Of a stretch of 64,000 nt of DNA, positions 37,801-49,800 are shown one piece after another. Origin of the DNA: Branchiostoma floridae (Eukaryota; Chordata; Leptocardii; Amphioxiformes; Branchiostomatidae); the NCBI RefSeq assembly GCF_000003815.2, contig NC_049980.1:31965779-32029778 (forward strand). Direction: 5' to 3'. A program made the position numbers and the translations under genes. The notes beneath the pieces were generated by a model, which was not told where the DNA came from, searched no databases, and saw only the letters and a program-made list of their open reading frames with translations. Positions within the stretch are counted from its first letter, which is position 1. Each line of letters opens with the position of its first letter.

Positions 37801-40800
37801 TGTGACTGGAGGTGGTTGGCCAGGACAGGCTGGGTTAAGTTTCAACTCTGTAGAAATGGATAAGACTGTTTTCATGTTGCTTGTGACACTGAGAAGGTGG
37901 TTGTCCGACTAAGTTTAACAGTAGCAGGATTGTGTTAAGATTCTCTAAGCTGAAATATACCGTATGTACCGTTTGCAGGATGTGACTCAGTGATCACTGC
38001 GTCCAGCAGATCGCGGGAGTTTTACTCCAACAGCCCGTTTGACAAGGACAGCTAGTGTAAACTCTACATCATCGGCAACCCAGGCGGCGGCATGATAGCC
38101 CCGAAGTTCAGCTTCAGCCTCTCCGGTGGCGACGAATTAGAAGTCAGTAGAGTGGACGCTTACATATCTATACATGTGTTTGTACCTTCGCCAAGACGGA
38201 TATCTTAGGTGCCATTTGTGTGCTAGTGTGTGTGTTTGTGGACTGTGTACTTGTCTGATATTTGGAAGGTGGGTAGGGGTCAGGAAAACGAAGGTCAACT
38301 TTCATAATGGTTCCTTTAGCGGCTTTCTAGGGTACTGCAGCAGACAGATCAATCGTGGGTACATATGGATAGTCTACTAAGCCGTATAGAGACAATTTCC
38401 ATTAAAGAATACAAAAATAATACAAACTTTGGAGCTCATAAGATATACAAGTGCACACAATTCTTTTATCTCAAAAACGTTTATCTGTGGACAGTTTGCT
38501 GTCAAACGTGGAAATTCCACTGGACGCAATGATTTGTAAGGATCCGAATTGTCAGGATCAAGCGCATACTAATGCCCCCCACCTGTTTACCTTCCAATTA
38601 ATTGCCACTCTAAAAGATTCTGCAAATTCCACTATAACTCAAAGAACGTGTTGCAATTCCTTTACACCTGTCCCCGGATGGAATGAGGTTGTTTAGGATT
38701 TGCATACGGCTGCACGTGAGGCCTACATTCTTGGAGGGAAAATGGCCGCCCTCGCTCAGGTTCCATTTTTTCCCTTATGAATAAAGCCAGGGCAAAGTTT
38801 AAGTACACCCTAAGACCGTGTAAACAGGAGGAAGACAGGGCAAGAGCCGACTCGACTGCAGAAGTTTCAATGCCGGCCATACTAGAGAATTCTGGAAAAA
38901 GGTCCGTAGTAGTAAATCCTCTCATTCTGTAATACCTAACACTATAGATGGTTGCTCTGGAGCTGAGCAGATCGCAGACATGTGGAGGAGTCATTTTGAA
39001 AAACTGCTGAACTCGTTAATAGTGAGGTACATAGACCTGCTGTTATGTCTGATCTGTCGACAGGTTGTCCTTTTGAATTTGATTCGGGGATGCAAATCTC
39101 TCCTGTGGAAGTATATGATATAATTAGAAACTTACCCAATGGAAAAGCGGTAGGGTCTGACGGAATCAGTAATGAACACCTTAAATATGCTGGGCCTAAG
39201 CTTAGCATATGCATATCACTATTGTTTTCAGCCGCGCTTGTCCATAACTTCATTCCGAAAAGTATGTTAGATACTACCATCATTCCGGTTGTTAAAAACA
39301 AAACTGGTAATATTTCTGAGAGTGATAACTATAGACCAATAGCAATTGCATCAGCATTATCCAAAGTTCTGGAGGCTGTTTTATTGAACAGGCTAGAGCC
39401 ATATCTTCAAACCACTGCTCATCAGTTCGGTTTCAAACGAGGACATGGTCTTGACATGTGTGTATTTACTTTAAAACAGACAATTGAGTACTACCGGGGT
39501 CTCGGCTCTCCAGTTTTTGCTTGTTTTTTGGACGCCTCCAAGGCTTTTGATAGGGTAAACCATTGGACCCTATTTAAAAAACTCCTTGACAGAAAGGTCC
39601 CGGTGTATTTGGTGAGGTTTCTGGTTTACTGGTACCAGAACCAAACAATGTGTATTAGATGGAACAATGTTTTGTCCCCCTGATTTTATGTATCAAATGG
39701 TGTAAGGCAAGGGAGTCTGCTATCCCCGCTACTATTCAATGCATATATAGATGATTTAAGTTCGAGACTCAGTAGTACTAAAGTAGGTTGCTATATAGGA
39801 GGTTTTCTTGTGAACCATCTTTTTTACGCTGACGACATGTGTTTGTTATGTCCTAGCCTTAAGTCTCTGCAAAAACCTGTAAGTACTTGTGAGGAATTTG
39901 GTTTAGAAAATGATTTATTATTCAATGTAAACAAGACATGCTGCATGTACTTCCCGAGCTAGTGCTAGTTTGCCACTTCTACATCCGCTCCCGTCGATCA
40001 AACTGTATGGAGAGTGTTTGAGATCTGTGACATCATTTGTATATCTTGGAATTGCTATTAATGACAGACTGAGTGATGATGACTGTATTCTTGCCCAGCT
40101 AAGGGGTCTGTACTGTCGTGCAAATACTATAATTCGAAAATTTTGTCTTTGTTCACCTGCTATTAAGAAACAACTGTTCACATCCCATTGCTCTCAACTA
40201 TTTGGTGGGCAGTTGTTCTTTTCGCTCGAGTGTTTTGTCGAAATGTCGAATTGCCTACAATAATTGTTTCCGTATCATTATGAGTTTCCCTAGATCTTGC
40301 AGCGCAAGTGAAATGTTCGTGTGCAATCATACCGATACCTTAGACGCCAGATGGCGTAAACAGTGCCACTTCTTTGTACATAGGCTTTTCAATTCAACTA
40401 ATACCATTATACAGTCCGTACTTAGGTCCGACTCTTTTTACAAGAACTCATTTTTCACCAATCTCTGGCGCCGCCTCTACACATAGCCATAGTATTGTCA
40501 GTTTGTCTTGAAATGTTGTACACATTCTTTGTTTTTCATGTTTGTCCCTCTGTCATAGTGGCCAGTGAGAGCCTGAAATAAAGAAATAATAAATTCTTCT
40601 ATCTCGATGTGTAGATGTAATCTTCTTCATCTTCTTCGACGTATCATGATGCTTATGTGAAATGTTTCTACAAGGTGAACTGCGGTCCGAATAAGAAGTA
40701 CTTTGTGGGTAAATATACCAACACCAGTGTGGCCTACATGGAATTCGGAATACCAGACGTTCACGAGGCGTACTTTGATCTGACCACTGGATCTCAGGAC

Positions 40801-43800
40801 ACCGGACAGTACCTTAAGGTCACCTGGGATACCTGGGACGTTAGACGTACGTCATCATTTGTTTTCTGAGGCTTAGTGTAGCGAGGGTTCCTGGTCAGTG
40901 ACCTGTAGTAATTGAATAAACATTGTTATTAAGTTGAAATCTCATCATTCCTGAAAGTGTGTATAAGTTGCTGATCCTTGGCTTTCTTCTTCATCAATAA
41001 ATGGCTGTATGGTCTTACATATGGGATTTGAGGCCAATGATTAGTCAACATTGTCTAAGTGCAATTTTAACACATAGATGTATAGCGAAATCGGGTAACT
41101 CTTTATGTTGATTTGATTGTTGTTTGACGTTGTATACATTTCTCGTGTGAAGAGGCCTTCACATATAAATGCTTGAAGACTCCGTCATACTGTGGATTTG
41201 GTGTACAATGTAATGTTTCACTGATTTCTGCAGCGCACTGTCCGTTCGGGTGGCGGGCGTGGGGAGACTCCTGCTACTATTTCGGAAGGTCTGATGTTCC
41301 GTACGAAACAGCAGTTTCAGCTTGTCACAACATGGCAGGTCAGTGGACAGCGGCTATATAGTATTCTTTTGTCCCGGTGATTGCAATGTTAAGAACCATT
41401 CATCTAAAATCTTGACACATTGTCCAGTGTGCAAAACGTCTATTACAGCTGATATTAATCTGGGAAATATGAAAGTCTGGGATGTCCACCGTTTGCATTT
41501 CAAGCAACGACCCTGGCGTACCGGCTTGCAAGTCGTCTTCTTTTCTGCGTCAGCCAATCAGTAGCCCACTCCTGTAGTTGGAGGGGAAGTCACCAGCCAA
41601 TCACATTGCCTCTTAACAGCATGCGGCGACGTGATTGGCTAGCAACATTCCTCCAATAACTGGGTGATTATCCGAATACGCAGGGATAAAGACGACTCAG
41701 AGGTCGGTGAACACGAGACGTTGCTTGAGAGTGGCGGGCCTTGCATGGAAAACGGGCTTTGGAGAAACCGTTTCCCGTGAACACTAGGGGGTCGGTAATT
41801 GTGATGGCTGTTTCAGCCCAAAGTCTGAAAAGCTTCTGTAATCTTTGATTCTGTATCAGCCAAGTTTATACACATGCAAAGTCCGCAAGGGAAGGCCATT
41901 AACACTTGCACACAGCACTCTCCAGATATCATTATCGCGTTTCTGATTCTCCAGCTCACGTGGTTGAGATCAACAGCGAAGCTGAACAGGAGATTCTCCG
42001 CGTCATCACATCAGCCAAAGATGGAGACAAATACTGGGTCGGACTGCGCTACTCTCAGGTGAGTCTTAAACAACAGCTGCATGAACATGTTATCTGAATT
42101 CCTGAAGCTATCGGAAACAATTGTCGTAGTACTACATCTTTATTCTGCGTCCCTGGCATCCACACTACAACTTCGCCCTTTGGGAATCAGAATCAATGCA
42201 TAAACGCGAAAATGCTTAAATAAAGAAAGACCTTTTCCTTTGACTCAGATGAATGCTACCTACTTACAAGTATGCAAGTACTCAATCGACAATGTGAATT
42301 CTGTCCATGAAGCTGAGGCCACGTCGATTGCTGGACTTATTCCGTCCTTGATTGATGTGTAATTTGATTCTTTTGTTGACGTTTCTCCATCCAGTCTAAC
42401 TCGTGGTACAACTGGTGGCACCAAGTTCCGCTGGCCGCGCAGTCGTCCTGGTGGTCTGACGGCACCAACAGAACGGCCGCGTTCGGCAGCGACACCTGTG
42501 TGATTATGGGCAGAACTGCAGGGTTCCAATGGACAACTCAGCACTGTGGTCTCGGGGCCCGGGTCGTTTGTGAAACCGATGGTTTGTTGTTGAAAACATT
42601 TTATTTCAAACCTGGATGCATCTTAGACATTGTCTTCGTGCTATCCATGCATGGCATCATACTAACAAAAATCGTTGTTTGTTTGTTTGAGACTTTCACG
42701 AAAGCTCAAATCGGTACCTGCAAGCCGTTTTTCATTGAGGTCATGAGGGAAAAGGCAAGGGTCAGACAAGTATATGAAAGAGATACAATTTACGCTGGAT
42801 AACAAAATACTTAACATACCGGCAACGTAACCTGCCAACATCGTGGTAGCCGTCTGGATCTCAAGCACGTCAGGTACCGCATTATACACTGTGTAGCAGC
42901 GACACCTAGCTGCAGTGCGAAGTAGAACCGGTGTCACAGCGATCTCGCCCCCCCCCCCCCCCTTGATCCCCGGGGGAGGGGGGCAAAAAGTAGCGATCTC
43001 GAGGGTTTTTTTTTAATTCAACATAAAAGCAGACAGGACAAAGTGACACTGCACTCAAGTTAAAAAACTTATTTTAACAGTGCCACTTAACATACATTTG
43101 AATACATGAATACAGATATAACAACATTAGAAACAATAATTGAACAAACTAATCGACTAACATCATGTGTGCACAAAACACCCCTACCCACCCCATGTAC
43201 AAAGTACACAATTCAATGATGTATAAATGTAGTAAATTCTACACATGAAATGTAGTAAATTCTACACATGAAATATAACAATAGGACTAAAAACGCTGAG
43301 TAGATCTCGAGGGTTGGGTCCCTTGTATTCCCCTCATTGCATATACTTGAGTTTCGACATAAGATATACAGTATTTCATTGTATTCACCTGCCCTCAAGC
43401 AACCTAAAAACGCTAAAGGGGGCGAAAACGCTAGTGATCTCACCCCCCCCCCCCCCCCCCCCCGGTGTGAAATCGGTCATTACTGCCCCGAAAAAAGGGA
43501 AAAACGGATAAACGTCTATAAACGTCAGTAGTTATCCCATGATTTTCAAACATAAAGCTCTAAACGGAGCAATCATGGCGTGTTTTTTTTCCATTTCACA
43601 ACAGGACGAATCTGTGGGACGTTTTTCAGCATCATCCGCACGGTTTCTACCGACGCCCGTCCCTGGGTGGAGCTGATTTCGGTCGGGGGCTCTACGTGGC
43701 AGCAATAGAGACCTCTGGCGACGTGACCACGAACTGCTACACCAAAGCGTACAGTCTGCAGTTCAGTGATGACGGGGGGGTCTACAATGATCATGGAAGC

Positions 43801-46800
43801 AGCTCTGAGCCATGTGCACGTGCTAAGGTTACTTAATAATGACTTCTTAAATGCCCAAGGAAAATATAACTTAATAAGTAGATTATTTAAATGAATATAC
43901 ATTACAAACGTTATGCAAACTTCTTTTGAATACCTTTAGGTATATGAATACATTTTATACACTCTGCAATCTTATACATAAAATTGTATTTTAGATATTG
44001 TGTGTTTGTCATTAGCTTACATGCATATTGTCACCGTACTATTAGAACGCATGTAGCATACCATTGTCCAAACATCAGCACGACAATATGAATACTTGTA
44101 ATTTTAGTTCACCTTTATCCGCGGAGTAACCTATATCCGTTGTGTTGCCAAACAAATCCAGGGATATCAAGGCGATGGACGGTAGGTTCCTATTGTACTA
44201 TTTTCAAAATATTGCAGTTTGAAACCACCATCTGTCGACTTGATATACCTAAATACATTGTTTTTAAAAAGAACGGATAAAGGACACCCTACGGATAAAG
44301 ATGAACCAGCGTCATCTTATCCGATATATCCCCAGCCTGATTCTTTGACCGTTGGGGCACCACAGAATATCTAGCCACCATCTTTCTCCACCCTTCTCGG
44401 TTTTCCGTTCTTCTTAATGTTTCACTCGATGAAACATACTTGCATGCCCTTAGGATAGTCTCCAAGTAGACCCTGCGGTGCCTTGGAGATGGTATCAAAG
44501 CTGGCCAAGGAGTAAAGCCGGCTCCGGTGCCCGTTGACGGTTTGACTCCCTTTGGTCGGCTATACTCTTTGGCCAGCTTTGATACTATCTCTAAGGCACC
44601 GTAAGGTCTGCTTGGAGACTACGTAGGATATCTAGAGCCAAGTGGTCTGATGGCCACCTGAATAATAAATGCTATCCTGTTGATTACATACTACTTCTCA
44701 CTGTATGGGCACTCGGGCATGACGCACCCGCCATGATGCACGAGTCAGGGGTAGGAGGAACCCCTATATCCTTGGTCGGAAGTCCTCATAGGAGACGGAT
44801 GCTCGAGTAGACGAGAGGGTGGAGAAGGAATTGCACATCCTTCCTTCACCATAAAAAGTTACGTGCAGGTCAGGCAAACAGGTGAACGCCTGTCTGCCTG
44901 GTCATCTGTCGAATCGACTGGAGAATCCCAAACGAAAACCGAACCTTCTCACTGTTCACGCGTGTTTCAGGTGTACCAGGCAAACTCTGACGCAGGAACA
45001 GTTGTCCGGACCTTCATACAGCCGCGCCTGTGGGCGGTGTCCCTGCGACTCATCCCCGTGGCCTGGTTCGGCCGCCCGGCGCTGACTGTGAGGGTTCTGG
45101 AGTGTCAGAACGCACTTATCGCCGCCAGGTGTGAGTATAAATCTTGTGTACTCTCGTCTGAAGGTAGTTAGATGACAATGACACTTCATTACAACTTCAT
45201 GCCCAATATGGACTAAATGCGTTAAGTTAGATAACTATGAAAAGGGTAGTCCGAACAATTACAGAATGTTTCTCGGTTACAAGTTCGCGCGCACACACAC
45301 ACACGCATGCACGCATACACACACACGCGCGCGCACACGTATGCGCATACAAACACGCCACATAAACACACTGACACACACACGGATTTACAAGTATATA
45401 TTTTTGAACACCTCCATCGTGTTTTCATTCATTCATTCATGCATACATCCATTCAGTTATTCATTCATTCATTCATCCATTCATCCATTCATTCCTTCAT
45501 TCCTTTCTTCTTTCCTTCTTTCCTTCCTTCCTTCCTTCCTTCATCTATTCATTCATTCATTTATTCATTCACTCACTCACTCATTCATTCATCAATGAAT
45601 CCATTCATCCATTCATTCATTCATTCATTCATCTATTCATTCATTCATTCATTCATTCATTCATTCATTCATTCATTCATTCATTCATTCATTCATTCAT
45701 TCATTCATTCATTCATTCATTCATTCATTCACAGACCCTGGTAATGTTTTGGGAGTGTTCAACATGGGACCTAAGTTGGCTTTTATCCCTGCCCACCATC
45801 ACTGCACCAAGTTCCACAGCAGAATGGCGTCCCTTAGCGAGTTCCAGGCCGCGTTTCATGCCGGAATGACCGGCTCATGGATTGCGTGGCTGACTGACCA
45901 GACTGGCAGATACATCCTCGAGCGCCTTGGGACTCATTCAGCTTATCGCTATACCGGCATCATCAGCTGGGGTGTTATGTGGCGTTCAAGTCTGCATAAC
46001 GTGTGGTGCATGCAGCCTATGTCAGAAAGTAAGTTTAAGTGAAAGTATAAGTGTAATATTCAGTATACGTATAAGGATAAGGATAAGTATAATTTTCAAT
46101 GTAACTGTAGTTGTATGTAAGTGTAAGTGTAAGTATAAGTATAAGCGTAAGTATAAGTATAAGTGTAATTTTCAGTGTAATTTTCAGTGGAAGTGTAATT
46201 TTCAGTGTAACGGTAAATGTAATTTCCAGTGTAAGTGTACGTGTAAGTGTAAATGTAATTTCCAGTGTAAGTGTAAGTGTAAGCGTAAGAACAAGTTTGA
46301 GGGAGTGGTCACACGTGTGCATATATAAGACTCCATATAAAAGTCCGTACGAGTTTAGTATTGATACCGACATTCATTTGGTTTAGGTAAAGTTTGGGGA
46401 CGGGGTACCTCAAGGTGTTTCCCACTGGCAGGTCACAGCGTCTATTTGTTACCGGGTTCATTTTAAGTCCGACTTAAATTCAACCGGAGGCCGGGCCCGA
46501 AAATAGGGACCAAGCCTGAAAATTAAAAAAAAAACGTCAGTGAACTGCCCGGCCGGGCCCCTTCTTCCAATTAGGACCTAAGCTTCTAATCCATTACTTC
46601 ACTCAGAGACTCAGAGACTGAAACATTTCTCTATATGTCAGCATTTGTGTGAAATTTGTTGAACAGGAACTTATAGTGCTGAGGACGTGATTTTTGAGTC
46701 GCCGATACCTTTACGTTGGGGTAGAGAGTAAGAGCTAGAAGTTTAGGTCACTAGTGATGTCTTTTTTTTAACACAATGGCCGATATTGTTTGGCCGACAA

Positions 46801-49800
46801 ACGTCGTACGAGAATAGCTCAAAACGTTGTTGCTCGATAGTCATGTTGTTTTTCTATTTTTCTTTTTCATTGAAGGATTGGGATGCTCCACGCCCCTGGT
46901 CGCCAGACAGCCGTGTGCCTGGGATGACGTCACACCTCAGGAATGCGAGCTCCACGGGTGCTGCTGGGATCCGTACCCCGGGTATCCGGCTTGCTTCCAT
47001 AAAACAGGTCAGAAGATTATCTGTCTTTGATTTGAAGCTTTAAAAGCTAGTGCCAATTTGAAGATTTAAAAAAGTATATTTTACCCTCTAATGCTAGGCA
47101 GGCCGTTTGTGTAATCTCCAATTAGAACTTTTGGTCTGTCTTTTTTTGCGATTTTTAACGGGAATACATCGGGAAAGGAATACATGCCAGGAAGCTCGCT
47201 ACGAGCACGTACAAGCTTCCCGACATATATTCCTTCCCCGGCGTTTTCCATGTTAAACATCGCAACATTAAAGCCAGAACCCCCCTTCTCATGAGAGGAT
47301 GGTATCGTTAGTTCACCTTCATTTGCAGGTTAACCTATATCCATTGCATTGAAAATCAGGGTATGTAGGGATATCAAGTCGACAGATGGTGGCTCTGATT
47401 GATATTTTCAAAATATTGCAGTTTGAAACCACCCTCCGTCGACTTGAGACCCCTAAATGTGCTGTTCTTACATACAACGAATATAAGTTACCCTCCAGAT
47501 AAAGGTGAACTAGCGGCATATTTTCTCTTAAATAGTTTTTTGTTGTTACGACTCAGCTGGAACAAACATCGCACTCGGGAAGAGGACGCATCAGTCGACA
47601 ACACTGGACGCGAACAGTCACTCCTGGCACGGCATCGACGGCGTCAGAACAACGGAGGGTTGCAACGATGGCAGCGGCACTTGCGTCAGAACAGCTGACG
47701 TTATTAGTCCAGGTGTGTACAAAAACAACGTCTGGACCCGAAAACTACACACAAGTCCTGATCTGAAGGAGGTCAAATCTGTTAACTAACAGTAAAACAC
47801 AGAAAACCTCTTAAAGCATAACTTTGACAGGACAAATCTTGTCTTTCTGAAGTCGCAACTGACCTACCCGCGACTGCCCGACTTTTTCCGATCACGGGAT
47901 CACATATAATAAGGTCATGTTGATTTGATGATATGGATGACATCCTCGCGTGTTCCAAGTTTCATCCCTTTCCAGTAATAGAAAAAAAAAATTTAATAAC
48001 CACATCATAAATCCTACAAATTGACTGTAAAATGAGCATTTATATGCCATAACCTCAAATTGCCGAAATGGATACTATTGTCATAGAATTCCAAAGTAAA
48101 TTCCAACGTCAAAGACGATGTTAGAGAACAAAAATGAAAATCTAGTTGTTGGTATACCTCGCTCATTGTGTTTAGTCATTTGTCCAGTCTTTTTGACTAC
48201 TTAGTGTATAACCTCGGACTATTTACAATTTACGTATTGAATCTTCACGTTTTAGTAAATTCATTGTCGCAGAGCTTCTTAAGCTAGTGTGTTACGCCGA
48301 AGGGTGGTTATACCGACGATTTGAATACAGATACAACACTTCAACGTAATCTCCAAGCAGGTCCTACGGTAGCATAAGATAGTATCAAAAGCTGGCAGAG
48401 GAGTGAAGCCGGCCTAGGAGTGTGTATGCGACCTCGTCTGACTCCCTTTGGCTGGCTATACTCCTTGGCCATCTTTGATACTATCTTATGGCACCGTAGG
48501 ATCTGCTTGGAGGTTACTTCAACGGTGCAGTAATGTAAAAATGACATTTCTGATGACTGTCCTCTCGCCTGTGGTAGGTGTCAATGTCGCCGTAGGGAAG
48601 ACAGCGTTTCAAACGAGCACCGCCCAGCCTCCCGGCCTTGCCGTAGACGGGAACACCGACACCAACCACTACGCTGGTTCCTGTACAGCTACTAGAGTTA
48701 ACCCGGGAGAGGCTGATCCAACCTGGTGGGTGGATCTCGGAGAATCGTACGTGGTGGATAGGTACGTATATACTCGTAGACACCAATGACATCAACATTG
48801 AAATTCCCTGAAATTACATTTAGCCGTAATGCATGATTTGTCTCAAATATCTACAGGGTGGTCATCTTTAACCGCCAGGACTGTTGCGCTGAACGACTCA
48901 ACCCCTTCAACATCCACATCGGGGATTCCGACCAGGTCAGCACGAACCCCCAGTGTGGAGGTGACCATCAAATCGACTTAAACCAGCCGTCCATTTCCGT
49001 CCCGTGTCAGGGAATGCGGGGGCGCTATGTGAGCGTCCGTGCGCCTGGATCCGTCCGAATACTCGCCATGTGCGAAGTCCAAGTATTCCCTGCCGCTGGT
49101 AGGTTTTTTACCACATGACGTTTACATGCTTATCGCGCAGTGTGTATGCCCCATAGCAGGGTTTTTTCTGTGAGCTACGTATATATAACGTTATTGACGT
49201 TTTTTACACAGAAATCGTAAAGGTTTTTGTAAAAAAAAGGGCGCTTGTCATGCTACAAAATACGACTGCCGATTATGAGACGGAAAATAGCGTCGCCGAC
49301 TCAACTAACTGGCTTAAACGAGTATTGACACTTCCCATTTTTGTGTGCGATTACTTATTTTGAAAATGACAACTGAGTCCTCTATGTTTGCACATGCATT
49401 ACATTATTATTATTTTTTCAACAGCTTGTCCAATAGCAGGCTACGTTGATTTTAACGGAGTTTGCTACAAGAGCTTTACGGAGCAAAAGACGCGTGACGA
49501 GGCCACACAGACGTGTGCAGCAGACGGCGGGATGTTAGCCATGCCGAAGGACAATGCCACCAACACTTTTCTCGCTAATCTAGCAGAAGTATTAGCAGGT
49601 CGCTGGTTTGGGTTAGCCAAGAGCAATGGGCAGTGGATATTTGAGGACGGCCAACCCCTGACGTCGTCCGACTTCTCCAACTGGCGCAGTGCCGGTGGCG
49701 GCCAGGGCGGCTGTGCCGGATTTTATGGGACCGACTCCTCCTGGAAAGTAAGAGGCTGCAGCAATCTGAGGGGCTTCATATGTCAGATAGCTGAAGGTAT

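Noticed and set aside
38053-38055. TAG as programmed recoding
   Set aside because: Selenocysteine uses TGA, and TAG readthrough signals are not evident; mutation, sequencing error or exon skipping is simpler.
38451-40486. Independent genes in the open frames of this interval
   Set aside because: They are fragments of one LINE reverse-transcriptase protein broken by stops and frameshifts.
43573-43902. 109-codon minus-strand open frame
   Set aside because: Shadow of the F5/8-C exon, which reads clearly on the plus strand.
45266-45744. Long open frames encoding repeated His/Thr or Ile/His/Ser/Phe
   Set aside because: These are translations of (CA)n and (ATTC)n microsatellites, not proteins.
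46035-46386. Open frames on both strands with repeating Val-Ser or Leu-Thr
   Set aside because: Translation of the GTAAGT-like hexamer array.
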